Part shown: positions 36,223 to 44,559 of the stretch, in pieces
Numbering within the stretch: position 1 is the stretch's first letter
How the letters are laid out: the number at the start of each line of letters is the position of its first letter
Notes under the pieces: generated by a model
Seen by the model: the letters and a program-made list of their open reading frames with translations, nothing else
The model's database searches: none
Told to the model about the DNA's origin: nothing
Position numbers and translations under genes: made by a program
Assembly: GCF_001546455.1 (NCBI RefSeq)
Contig: NZ_KQ956825.1
Span: 16,762-80,761 of the forward strand
Reading direction: 5' to 3'
Source: Gardnerella vaginalis
GTDB lineage: Bacteria > Actinomycetota > Actinomycetes > Actinomycetales > Bifidobacteriaceae
DNA length: 64,000 bases

Positions 36223-37452
36223 ATGACTTTACCTTTGCATGCAAGCGAAACAAGCGCTGAAAATCCTTGGCCAGTAAGCGTCATAAGCCAAAAGTTCCAT
36301 GGAGCTGTAGAGAAGTGGCCTGCGGCTTGGGTAGAAGGTCAGATTGTTGAAATCAACATGCGAAGGTCTACATCTGGCTACATAACGCTTAGAGACAGCA
36401 ACGAAGACGTTTCAATCTCCATAATGGGCTTTAGCAATTTTGTTCAGCAGGCTAAAGATTTGCGTCAGGGAGATAGGGTAGTTGTTCACGGCAAGGCAGA
36501 TATTTGGGTAAAAGCAACACGATTGAGCTTTGTTGCCGACGAAATTAGGCGTGTTGGTGCTGGCGATTTAAAGGCGCAAATAGACGAGTTGCGCAAAAAA
36601 CTTAAAGGCGAAGGCTTGTTCGACGCAGAAAACAAGGTGCCGCTGCCTGAGTTTCCAAAGTGCATTGGGCTGGTGTGCGCGCCTCAAGCTCGCGCCGAGG
36701 GAGATGTTATTACAAACGTTAATTTGCGCTGGCCTGTAACGCGTTTTAAGGTGGTTCACGCGCATGTTCAGGGTGTGCAATGCCCAGCGGACGTCATTGC
36801 GGCAATTAAGCAGCTAGATGCCGACCCAGAGGTTGATGTGATTATTGTTGCGCGCGGCGGCGGTAGTTTTGAGGATTTGATTGGATTTTCAGACGAGGGC
36901 GTGGTTCGCGCAACGGCTGCTTGCTTAACTCCGATTGTTTCTGCGATTGGCCACGAAGACGATTGGACGCTTATTGATTTGGCGGCAGATATGCGCGCTT
37001 CTACGCCTACAGATGCAGCAAAGCGCGTTGTTCCAGACGTTAACGAGCAATGGCAGTTGATTGATAACGCTTTGCAACATGCGCGAATGAGGATTTCTGC
37101 CCGAGTTAGCAATGAGATTCAGCTTATTGAAGGCTACGCAAATAGGCCAAGTATTACCCAGCCAACCACTATGTTGGAGCCGCACGAGTTGTTTGTGCAG
37201 CAGGCGGTTGAACGCATGAGGCATGGTTTGGTGCGGTTGCTTGACGACGCTAGCTTGACTGTTGAAAAGGCGCATGCCAGTGTTATGGCTCTTAGCCCGC
37301 AGTCAACGCTTAATCGCGGTTACGCGGTTGTGCAGATTAGCGGTGGGAAAGTGCTTGACGATTCTAGTCGTGTAAAAGCTGGAGACGATATAACAGTCAC
37401 TCTTAAAAGTGGCTTGATCACAGCTAGCGTTACGTCTGTAGAAAAGTCGTAA
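36223..37452 (+). CDS. xseA: exodeoxyribonuclease VII large subunit
   Basis: The catalytic subunit of exonuclease VII, which degrades single-stranded DNA from both ends. An OB-fold starts near residue 12 (NPWPVSVISQKFHGAVEKW, VEGQIVEINM, SGYITLRDS), and the catalytic domain holds IGLVCAPQARAEGD, VDVIIVARGGGSFEDLIGF and IVSAIGHEDDWTLIDLAADMRASTPT. Its 409 residues fit. xseB follows after 62 bases. Confidence 0.95.
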   Translation: MTLPLHASETSAENPWPVSVISQKFHGAVEKWPAAWVEGQIVEINMRRSTSGYITLRDSNEDVSISIMGFSNFVQQAKDLRQGDRVVVHGKADIWVKATRLSFVADEIRRVGAGDLKAQIDELRKKLKGEGLFDAENKVPLPEFPKCIGLVCAPQARAEGDVITNVNLRWPVTRFKVVHAHVQGVQCPADVIAAIKQLDADPEVDVIIVARGGGSFEDLIGFSDEGVVRATAACLTPIVSAIGHEDDWTLIDLAADMRASTPTDAAKRVVPDVNEQWQLIDNALQHARMRISARVSNEIQLIEGYANRPSITQPTTMLEPHELFVQQAVERMRHGLVRLLDDASLTVEKAHASVMALSPQSTLNRGYAVVQISGGKVLDDSSRVKAGDDITVTLKSGLITASVTSVEKS

Positions 37453-37514
37453 AGTTTTAAAGTTTTAAAGTTTTAAGTAAAAAATCTTAAGTAAAAAATT
37501 AGAAAAGGATGATT

Positions 37515-37823
37515 ATGAGTGACGAAACAAAAGACGCAAGTGCAAAAGTTGACGCGATTAGCACGCTTAGCAACGAAGAGCGAGCTGCGATTAACGCAAT
37601 GCCTTACGAAGAGGCTCGCGAAAAGCTTGTGCAAGCTGTTAAAGCACTTGAGGCTGGCGGCTTGACTTTAGATCAATCTATGCATCAATGGGAGCTTGGA
37701 GAGGCGTTAGCAAAGCGCGCTCAGGGTTTGCTTGCTGCGGTTCGCGCTAAGCTTGACGCGGCTCAAGCGGAGCAATCCGCTACGGCTGCTACGGCTGGAA
37801 CGCAGTCGAATCTTGAATCGTGA
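37515..37823 (+). CDS. xseB: exodeoxyribonuclease VII small subunit
   Basis: A small partner of XseA, here about 102 residues. The family core is MPYEEAREKLVQAVKALEAG, followed by LTLDQSMHQWELGEALAKR. The ATG at 37515 is preferred because AAAAGG ends six bases before it; an ATG at 37509 is in frame. The C-terminus is alanine and threonine-rich. The gap before it (37453-37497) contains tandem AAAGTTTT-type units. Confidence 0.92.
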   Translation: MSDETKDASAKVDAISTLSNEERAAINAMPYEEAREKLVQAVKALEAGGLTLDQSMHQWELGEALAKRAQGLLAAVRAKLDAAQAEQSATAATAGTQSNLES

Positions 37824-37872
37824 TTATTCTGTGGTGTGTAAACTACGCCATGGTGTATAATTGCCATTTGTT

Positions 37873-37945
37873 GCCTCGGTAGCTCAGTGGATAGAGCACC
37901 ACTCTCCTAAAGTGGGTGTCGTCAGTTCGATTCTGATTCGGGGCA
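37873..37945 (+). tRNA. tRNA-Arg (anticodon CCT)
   Basis: A 73-base cloverleaf: acceptor GCCTCGG with TCGGGGC, D arm AGCTCAGTGGATAGAGC, anticodon stem CCACT/AGTGG with loop CTCCTAA (anticodon CCT) and T arm GTCAG-TTCGATT-CTGAT. CCA is not encoded. A TATAAT at 37856-37861 provides its promoter. A toxin-antitoxin pair follows it directly. Confidence 0.93.
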
Positions 37946-37968
37946 CTTTTTATTACTTGTTTACTGTA

Positions 37969-38018
37969 ATTGTCATGCGTGTGTATAATAGACATATAAT
38001 GTATGTAATTATGACAAT
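37969..38018 (+). promoter_or_regulatory. toxin-antitoxin promoter with flanking inverted repeat
   Basis: ATTGTCAT (37969-37976) and ATGACAAT (38011-38018) are perfect 8-bp inverted copies flanking two TATAAT sequences (37983 and 37995 regions). Such sites are typical operators for antitoxin autoregulation. Confidence 0.6.
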
Positions 38019-38034
38019 GAAGGATGTTTTTTTT

Positions 38035-38337
38035 ATGGTTGTTTCCACGGTTGCAAGAATTAATTTCAGAACAGATGAGAAAACTAAGCAAGATGCAGAA
38101 GTCTTATTTAATGCTTTAGGTCTTGATATGTCTACTGCATTAAACATGTTTCTTAAGCAAGCAGTACGTGAACAAGCTCTACCTATTAGTCCGTCGCTCG
38201 TTACGCCTGTTCCCAACGAAGCAACACTTAAAGCTATGAATCACGCTAATCAAATTATAGATGGCAAAATTGCTGAAGATGGTATTGTTTTTAGTAATGC
38301 TAATGAAGCTAAAGCATTTTTGGATAATATGTCATGA
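38035..38337 (+). CDS. RelB/DinJ-family antitoxin
   Basis: A 100-residue protein with an N-terminal ribbon-helix-helix: VARINFRTDEKTKQDAEVLF, then GLDMSTALNMFLKQAVREQ, which is characteristic of RelB/DinJ antitoxins. The C-terminal half (ISPSLVTPVPNEATLKAMN onward) would wrap and block the toxin. The ATG at 38035 has AAGGA upstream; the frame extends further upstream into the tRNA but without a start. The stop overlaps the toxin start by four bases. Confidence 0.88.
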   Translation: MVVSTVARINFRTDEKTKQDAEVLFNALGLDMSTALNMFLKQAVREQALPISPSLVTPVPNEATLKAMNHANQIIDGKIAEDGIVFSNANEAKAFLDNMS

Positions 38338-38639
38338 AAATTATTTTTGATACTCAATTCCAAGCAGATTTACGAAGGTTGCTTCGAGAGAATCCATCAA
38401 TTAAACACGAATTAGAGGACTTAATTGACAGTATTTATGAATTTGAAGAAGTTCCTGAATCTTACAATCCTCACCAATTGAGCCATCCTCGTGGAATGTA
38501 CAGTGGATATTGGGAATTGCATTTGCAAGAGGGAAAATTTGATGTAATTCTCATTTATAATTATCGATATAATATTCCTGTTATTAGGTTTGTGCGTATA
38601 GGATCTCATAATAATTTATTCCATAATGGGCATAGATGA
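38334..38639 (+). CDS. YafQ/RelE-family toxin, ribosome-dependent mRNA interferase
   Basis: A 101-residue RelE-fold protein: FDTQFQADLRRLLRENPSIKHELE, LSHPRGMYSGYWELHLQEG and DVILIYNYRYN. In this family H-rich catalytic positions include the histidines here in HQLSHP and near the end (RIGSHNNLFHNGHR), as in YafQ. It would cleave mRNA on the ribosome when the antitoxin is lost. It overlaps the antitoxin gene, and the pair lies directly after a tRNA gene, a common site for acquired DNA. Confidence 0.85.
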   Translation: MKIIFDTQFQADLRRLLRENPSIKHELEDLIDSIYEFEEVPESYNPHQLSHPRGMYSGYWELHLQEGKFDVILIYNYRYNIPVIRFVRIGSHNNLFHNGHR

Positions 38640-38643
38640 GATT

Positions 38644-38671
38644 TTGAAACTTCCCAATGTTAGGGGATAGT
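38644..38671 (+). promoter_or_regulatory. promoter of the ileS leader
   Basis: TTGAAA (38644-38649) and GATAGT (38666-38671) are separated by 16 bases, placing the start near 38678 ahead of the T-box. Confidence 0.4.
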
Positions 38672-38677
38672 GTTAGA

Positions 38678-38902
38678 TTATTTCTAACTTAAGCGATGAT
38701 CCGTTATCGGCGGGGAGTTTTCGGAAGAACGGCGAGTGTTCGTAAGATTCTCGCTTATTAGAACCGACGGGGTTGGCCCGCATAGCCAAACACGAGAGGC
38801 TGCAAGAGTTGCGTAAGTATTTTGCAGCAAGCGAGGTGGTACCGCGGCAGTAACTGTCGTCCTCGCAGGGAAATATTCACCCTGTTGAGCGAGGAGAGCA
38901 CA
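38678..38902 (+). promoter_or_regulatory. T-box leader controlling ileS translation
   Basis: The T-box core AGGTGGTACCGCGG is at 38834-38847. CCTCGC (38861-38866) can pair with GCGAGG upstream (38831-38836, the tRNA-bound form) or with GCGAGG downstream (38889-38894), which contains the ribosome binding site GAGGAG. Uncharged tRNA-Ile should therefore free the start site. Candidate ATC specifier codons lie at 38699-38701 and 38706-38708. There is no terminator, in keeping with the translational ileS T-boxes known in actinobacteria. Confidence 0.9.
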
Positions 38903-41900
38903 GTGAGCGAATCCACTAATCCAGCCGAAAAGTCGTGCGCAAATAATGTATACCCAAAGGTAAGTGTTGCCGCATCTGCACAAGAAGCTGCCAGTGCGCA
39001 AGTTGCACCAAATCCTTCTTTCCCAAAGCTTGAAGAGTCAGTGCTTCAATACTGGGATGCAAATAACACTTTCCGTAAGTCAATCGAATACCGCCCGTCT
39101 GGCAAGGGTAGCCAAAACGAGTTTGTGTTCTTTGATGGCCCTCCATTTGCAAACGGTCTTCCTCACTACGGCCACTTGCTCACAGGTTATGCAAAAGACG
39201 TTGTTCCGCGTTATCAGACCATGCGCGGGCGCAAAGTAAACCGCGTTTTTGGCTGGGATACTCACGGCCTTCCAGCAGAGTTGGAAGCGCAGAAGGAACT
39301 CGGCATTGAGTCGGTTGATCAAATCGAAAAAATGGGCATCGCAAAGTTCAACGATGCTTGCCGTGCTAGCGTTTTGAAGTACACAAACGAGTGGCAAAAC
39401 TACGTACATCGTCAGGCGCGCTGGGTTGATTTTGAGCGCGGCTACAAAACGCTTAACATTCCATACATGGAATCCGTTATGTGGGCCTTTAAGCAGCTTT
39501 ACGATAAGGGCTTGGCTTACAAGGGTTACCGCGTGCTTCCGTACTGCCCTAAGGATCAGACGCCTCTTAGTGCGCACGAGCTTCGTATGGATGCAGATGT
39601 TTACCAGAATCGTCAAGATACCACTGTTTCCGTGGCCGTTAAGCTTCGCGATGAGGCCGACGCTTACGCAGTATTCTGGACCACTACTCCTTGGACCGTG
39701 CCAACAAACTTTGCAATCGTAGTTGGTGCAGACATTGACTACGTGGAAGTTCGCCCAACTGAAGGCAAGTTTGCTGGTAAAAAGTTCTACATTGGCAAGC
39801 CTTTGCTTGAATCCTACACTAAGGAACTTGGCGAAAACTACGAAGTTGTGCGCGAACTTAAGGGTGCTGAGATGGCTGGCTGGCGCTACTATCCAGTATT
39901 CCCATACTTTGCAAGCGATTCTGCGCTCGCAGAGGGTGGAACTCCTGGTCCTAACGCTTTTACGATTTTCACTGCAGATTATGTTGACACCGCAGAAGGT
40001 ACTGGCCTTGTTCACCAGGCTCCTTACGGCGAGGACGATATGAACACGCTTAACGCTCACGAAATTCGCAGCGTTGACGTACTCGATGCTGGCTGCAAGT
40101 TTACAAGTGATTGCCCAGACTACGAAGGCTTGTATGTTTTCGACGCCAATTTGCCAATTTTGCGCAACTTGCGTGCAGGAGACGGCCCGCTTGCCAAGAT
40201 GCCAGAAGATCAGCGCGCGTTGCTATTCCAAGAGAAAAGCTACGTGCACAGCTATCCTCATTGCTGGCGTTGCGCAACTCCGCTTATTTATAAGCCTGTT
40301 TCTAGCTGGTTTGTTTCGGTTACAAAGATTAAGAAGCGCTTGCTAGAGCTCAATCAAGAGATTAATTGGATTCCTGGAAACGTTAAGGACGGCCAGTTTG
40401 GTAAATGGCTTTCTAATGCTCGCGATTGGTCGATTAGCCGTAATCGCTTCTGGGGCTCGCCAATCCCAGTGTGGGTGAGCGACGATCCAAAGTATCCTCG
40501 CGTAGATGTGTACGGATCTTTGGAAGAGCTTAAGGCTGATTTTGGTGATTATCCTCGCGACGACGACGGCAATGTGAATATGCATCGTCCGTATATTGAT
40601 CGCCTTACTCGACCAAACCCAGACGATCCTACTGGAAAGTCGCAAATGCATCGCATTACGGATGTTCTTGACTGCTGGTTTGAGTCTGGTTCTATGCCTT
40701 TTGCGCAATTCCATTATCCGTTTGAAAACAAGGACTTCTTCGAAGAGCACTTCCCATGCGATTACATTGTTGAATACATTGGCCAGACTCGTGGATGGTT
40801 CTACACGCTTCACATTATGGCTACAGCTCTATTCGACCGACCAGCCTTTAAGAACGTGATTTGCCACGGCATTGTGCTTGGTTCCGACGGCCAGAAGATG
40901 AGTAAGCATTTGCGCAATTACCCAGATGTTAATGGCGTTTTTAACGAGTACGGCTCGGATGCTATGCGCTGGTTCCTTATGTCTTCGCCAATTTTGCGCG
41001 GCGGCAATTTGATTGTGACTGCAGACGGCATTAGGGATACGGTTCGTCAGGTTATGCTTCCAGTTTGGAGCTCGTACTACTTCTTTACGCTGTATGCGAA
41101 TGCTGCAAATGGCGGTAAGGGATACGATGCTCGTAGACTTCGCGCGGACGAGGTTGCAGGTCTTTGCAACATGGATCGCTACTTGCTTGCTCGCACGCGT
41201 TTGCTTGTTGAGCGCGTAGAAAAGTGTTTGAACGACTTTGCGATTAGCGATGCTTGCGCAGCCGTTAGTGACTTTATTGACGTTCTTACTAACTGGTATA
41301 TTCGCGGCAGTCGCGACCGCTTCTGGAATGAAGATGAAGCTGCTTTCAACACGCTTTATACTGTGTTGGAAGCCTTTATGCGCACGATTGCTCCTCTTGC
41401 TCCTATGGAAGCGGAGGCTGTGTGGCGTGGCCTTACTGGTGGCGAATCTGTGCATTTGGCTGATTGGCCTTATTTGGTGGAGCCGCAAATGCTTTCAGAT
41501 GGCGAGAAGAACCCTAAGGCTGGAGAAGTCACCGAGCTTGGTGCGGTTCTTGCGCATGACGATGCTTTGGTTGCTGCTATGGATAAGGTTCGCGAGGTTG
41601 TGTCTTCTACGCTTTCGTTGCGTAAAGCGGAGCAGTTGCGCGTGCGCCAGCCTCTTGCAAACTTGACGGTTGTTGCAGAAAATACGGCTGCTGTAGAGCC
41701 ATATGAGCAGGTTCTTGAGCGCGAGCTTAATGTGAAGAATGTAACATTCTGCACTTTGGAAGACGCAAGCAACCATGGTTTGAAGATTGTTCACGAGCTT
41801 AAGGTTAACGCTCGCGCGGCTGGCCCTCGTTTGGGTAAGCAAGTGCAGTTTGCTATTAAGGCTTCGAAGAGTGGCGATTGGCGTGTTGACGCCTCTGGTG

Positions 41901-42301
41901 CTCCTGTTGTTAACACTCCAAATGGCGAAGTTGCGCTTGAGCAAGGCGAATATGAGCTTGTGAATCGTGTTGAGTCTTCGGATGCTCAAGCAGCTGCAAA
42001 TACGGCTTCTGCTGCAATGCCAACTGGCGGCTTTGTTATGCTCGACACTGCTTTGACGGCGGATTTGCTTGCGGAAGGTTACGCTCGCGACGCTATTCGC
42101 GCTGTTCAGGATGCGCGCAAGGAGAGCGGCTTAGACATTAGCGATAGAATCGCTTTGACTTTGAGCGTGCCAGCAGCCGATGTTGCTAAGGTAAATCAGT
42201 TCCGTGATTTGATTGCGGAAGAAACTTTGGCAACTAGCTTTGAAGTTACAGAGGCTGATTCTAGCGCAACCGAGCTTAGCGTAAGTCTTAAACGTGCGTA
42301 G
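38903..42301 (+). CDS. ileS: isoleucyl-tRNA synthetase, eukaryote-like type
   Basis: It charges tRNA-Ile. The HIGH motif is in GPPFANGLPHYGHLLTGY and the KMSKS motif is DGQKMSKHLRNYPDVNG. The editing domain has FWTTTPWTVPTNFAI. The form of these motifs is that of the eukaryotic-like class that is usually insensitive to mupirocin, consistent with the known natural mupirocin resistance of bifidobacteria. The GTG at 38903 is chosen because GAGGAGA (38891-38897) precedes it and the T-box controls that site; the open frame extends upstream into the leader but is not coding. The protein has 1132 residues, including a 38-residue alanine-rich N-terminal lead. Confidence 0.95.
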   Translation: MSESTNPAEKSCANNVYPKVSVAASAQEAASAQVAPNPSFPKLEESVLQYWDANNTFRKSIEYRPSGKGSQNEFVFFDGPPFANGLPHYGHLLTGYAKDVVPRYQTMRGRKVNRVFGWDTHGLPAELEAQKELGIESVDQIEKMGIAKFNDACRASVLKYTNEWQNYVHRQARWVDFERGYKTLNIPYMESVMWAFKQLYDKGLAYKGYRVLPYCPKDQTPLSAHELRMDADVYQNRQDTTVSVAVKLRDEADAYAVFWTTTPWTVPTNFAIVVGADIDYVEVRPTEGKFAGKKFYIGKPLLESYTKELGENYEVVRELKGAEMAGWRYYPVFPYFASDSALAEGGTPGPNAFTIFTADYVDTAEGTGLVHQAPYGEDDMNTLNAHEIRSVDVLDAGCKFTSDCPDYEGLYVFDANLPILRNLRAGDGPLAKMPEDQRALLFQEKSYVHSYPHCWRCATPLIYKPVSSWFVSVTKIKKRLLELNQEINWIPGNVKDGQFGKWLSNARDWSISRNRFWGSPIPVWVSDDPKYPRVDVYGSLEELKADFGDYPRDDDGNVNMHRPYIDRLTRPNPDDPTGKSQMHRITDVLDCWFESGSMPFAQFHYPFENKDFFEEHFPCDYIVEYIGQTRGWFYTLHIMATALFDRPAFKNVICHGIVLGSDGQKMSKHLRNYPDVNGVFNEYGSDAMRWFLMSSPILRGGNLIVTADGIRDTVRQVMLPVWSSYYFFTLYANAANGGKGYDARRLRADEVAGLCNMDRYLLARTRLLVERVEKCLNDFAISDACAAVSDFIDVLTNWYIRGSRDRFWNEDEAAFNTLYTVLEAFMRTIAPLAPMEAEAVWRGLTGGESVHLADWPYLVEPQMLSDGEKNPKAGEVTELGAVLAHDDALVAAMDKVREVVSSTLSLRKAEQLRVRQPLANLTVVAENTAAVEPYEQVLERELNVKNVTFCTLEDASNHGLKIVHELKVNARAAGPRLGKQVQFAIKASKSGDWRVDASGAPVVNTPNGEVALEQGEYELVNRVESSDAQAAANTASAAMPTGGFVMLDTALTADLLAEGYARDAIRAVQDARKESGLDISDRIALTLSVPAADVAKVNQFRDLIAEETLATSFEVTEADSSATELSVSLKRA

Positions 42302-42337
42302 TTTAAGCATTACGTAAATCTTTAGCTAACTAAACAA

Positions 42338-42378
42338 AAAACGTGCCGTTGTATTATTAAATACCTCGGCACGTTTTA
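42338..42378 (+). terminator. Rho-independent terminator after ileS
   Basis: ACGTGCCG (42341-42348) pairs with CGGCACGT (42367-42374), with extra A-T pairs and T's outside. Confidence 0.85.
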
Positions 42379-42519
42379 TTTGAGCAATGCGACACTCCGA
42401 TTTTCTACACTTCCATACCTTCATATAGATTCGTTATAACGACAGTACAAATCTACTCATGTTTGTATTTGTTGGTTTTATAGAAAAATTGCAATACGAA
42501 AGTGCAGGTAACGAAATGA

Positions 42520-43413
42520 GTGGCGATGAAAAGGGGCGGTGTATTTTATTCGCGTAGTAAGCGCGACTTATCAAGTGTTACCGCAATTGTTGGAATTGCA
42601 ATAATCTCACTGTTTGTTTTATTGGCGATTTTTGCCGACCTATTTACTCTTATTACAGGTAATGATCCATATAGCGAAAATCCCGATGTTTTGTCGGATT
42701 CTTCGTTGCCTACAGGCATAGGCGGAATAAGCTCAAAACATTGGTTTGGCGTAACGCCATTGCGCGGAATTGACTTATTCGCAATCATCTCTCACGGCGC
42801 AAGAATCTCTCTTGGAATTGGCTTAGCTTCTACTGCAATCTCCGTTGTTTTAGGCGTTGTAATTGGCGTTATTGCTGGTTATTTTGGTGGTTTTGTTGAT
42901 TTTGCAATTTCTCGCATTATGGACGTGTTCTTTGGGTTCCCGTTCCTAATCTTTGCGATTGCGCTTTCTGCGATTGTGCCTCAAACTTTCCCGCGTCCGC
43001 TTCTTTTAACTCTTGTAATCGGCTTTTTTGGTTGGCCTAGCATGGCGCGATTGGTTCGCGGCGAAACACTTAGCCTTAAAAATCGCCATTTTGCTGTGGC
43101 TTCTAGAGTTATGGGCGCCAGTGCTTTTCATGTTTTGCGCAATCAGATTTTGCCAAACATGCTTCCAATAATCATTGTTAATACAACACTTTCTATACCA
43201 GGCCGTATTGCACTCGAAGCGGCACTGTCATTTCTTGGCGTTGGCATGAATCCGCCTTCGCCTTCGTGGGGACGCTCAATATCCGACGCAGTGCAGTGGG
43301 CATTGGTAGACCCGTGGTATTTAATATTCCCAGGTTTATCTTTGTCCCTGCTTGCGCTCGGGTTTAATATGCTGGGCGATTGGCTTTCTTCAAAAATGGA
43401 GATAGCAGCATGA
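42520..43413 (+). CDS. oligopeptide-type ABC transporter permease (DppC-like)
   Basis: A 297-residue membrane permease with the binding-protein-dependent transport signature MARLVRGETLSLKNRHFAVASR (split here at 43040-43110) and the typical EAALSFLGVGMNPPSPSWG end of DppC/OppC proteins. About six hydrophobic helices are seen. The start may be the GTG at 42520 or the ATG at 42526; neither has a strong ribosome binding site. It is first in a four-gene set and its end overlaps the next permease gene by four bases. Confidence 0.88.
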   Translation: MAMKRGGVFYSRSKRDLSSVTAIVGIAIISLFVLLAIFADLFTLITGNDPYSENPDVLSDSSLPTGIGGISSKHWFGVTPLRGIDLFAIISHGARISLGIGLASTAISVVLGVVIGVIAGYFGGFVDFAISRIMDVFFGFPFLIFAIALSAIVPQTFPRPLLLTLVIGFFGWPSMARLVRGETLSLKNRHFAVASRVMGASAFHVLRNQILPNMLPIIIVNTTLSIPGRIALEAALSFLGVGMNPPSPSWGRSISDAVQWALVDPWYLIFPGLSLSLLALGFNMLGDWLSSKMEIAA

Positions 43414-44417
43414 GCGTTTTTCTTTACATTATTAGGCGCGTTGCAAGCGCTTTGGCTGTTATTGCTGTTATTGCAATGGCAATGTTTTTGATTTTCTTTA
43501 TGACTCCAACAAATCCTGCGCAGCTTATGTGCGGCAAACCTTGCACGCCTGAGCGTTTAGCACAAGTTTCTGCGTTTATGGGAACTGATTTGCCTTGGTA
43601 TAGTCAGCTTTTTAACTATTTGCAGGGTATTTTTGTTGGCCGTACTTTTGGTGATTCTGCATCTGCCAGCGCAATTGTTTGCGCGGCTCCTTGCTTAGGA
43701 TGGTCCTTTGCGCTTAATGAGCCTGTTACTGGTTTGATTTTTAGTCGTTTTCCAGTTACCGCATCAATCGCCATTGGTGCTGCTGTTTTGTGGATGCTAA
43801 TTGGCGTATTTGCAGGCGTTTTGCAAGCTGTTAAGCGTGATTCGTGGATTGATCGCTTAATCGTAGCGTTATCTTCGATTGGTATTTCGTCTCCTACCTA
43901 CCTAATTGGTTTGCTGGCGATTATTGCTTTTGCGGTTTACATTCCAGTTTTTCCTACTGGCGGATATGTTAGCTTCTTTGCTAATCCTTTTGACTGGGCT
44001 TGGCATCTGCTACTCGCTTGGATTGTTTTAGCGTTGATAAATGGCGCTTTTTATGCGCGCATTACTCGTTCTACAATGCTTAGGGAATTTGGTAAAGATT
44101 ATGTGCGAACTGCAAGAGCAAAGGGCATGCCCGATTCACATGTTGTAGTAAATCATGCTTTGCGAAATGCGATTTTACCAATATTTACAATGTTTGGTTT
44201 AGATCTTGGCGGTCTTCTTGGTGGAGCGGTTATAACTGAGCGCGTGTTCTCTATGCACGGGTTGGGTTCTCTTCTTTTAGACGCTGTTAAGACTTTTGAT
44301 TTGCAAGTTTTGGTTGGAGTTACGCTGTTTTCGGCCGCTCTTGTAATAATTGCAAATCTTATTGTAGACGTCTGTTATTGTTTGCTTGATCCTAGAGCGG
44401 CTAAAGTCGCCCTTTAA
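43410..44417 (+). CDS. oligopeptide-type ABC transporter permease (DppB-like)
   Basis: A membrane permease of about 335 residues that pairs with the preceding protein. It starts with SVFLYIIRRVASALAVIAV and has the coupling loop DYVRTARAKGMPDSHVVVNH with ALRNAILPIFTMFG and GGAVITERVFSMHGLGSLL, typical of DppB/OppB. The ATG at 43410 overlaps the upstream stop, with GGAGA upstream. The C-before-B order is the reverse of the usual one. Confidence 0.88.
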   Translation: MSVFLYIIRRVASALAVIAVIAMAMFLIFFMTPTNPAQLMCGKPCTPERLAQVSAFMGTDLPWYSQLFNYLQGIFVGRTFGDSASASAIVCAAPCLGWSFALNEPVTGLIFSRFPVTASIAIGAAVLWMLIGVFAGVLQAVKRDSWIDRLIVALSSIGISSPTYLIGLLAIIAFAVYIPVFPTGGYVSFFANPFDWAWHLLLAWIVLALINGAFYARITRSTMLREFGKDYVRTARAKGMPDSHVVVNHALRNAILPIFTMFGLDLGGLLGGAVITERVFSMHGLGSLLLDAVKTFDLQVLVGVTLFSAALVIIANLIVDVCYCLLDPRAAKVAL

Positions 44418-44559
44418 AGTGGTGATTAGTGAGCGATTAAAATCGCCAGCAAAATCGCCATTAAGGTTGCAACTAAAGTCGCTACTAAAGTCTTCTTTAA
44501 ATCACAATAATAAAAATTTTTAATAACTTTATAACTTTATAAAAAATTAAGGAAAAATC

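Noticed and set aside
38822-38902. upstream extension of the ileS frame
   Set aside because: It lies in the T-box and before the ribosome site that the T-box controls; the GTG at 38903 is the start.
39080-40060. 326-residue open frame on the minus strand opposite ileS
   Set aside because: Antisense to the IleS catalytic region; no recognisable protein.
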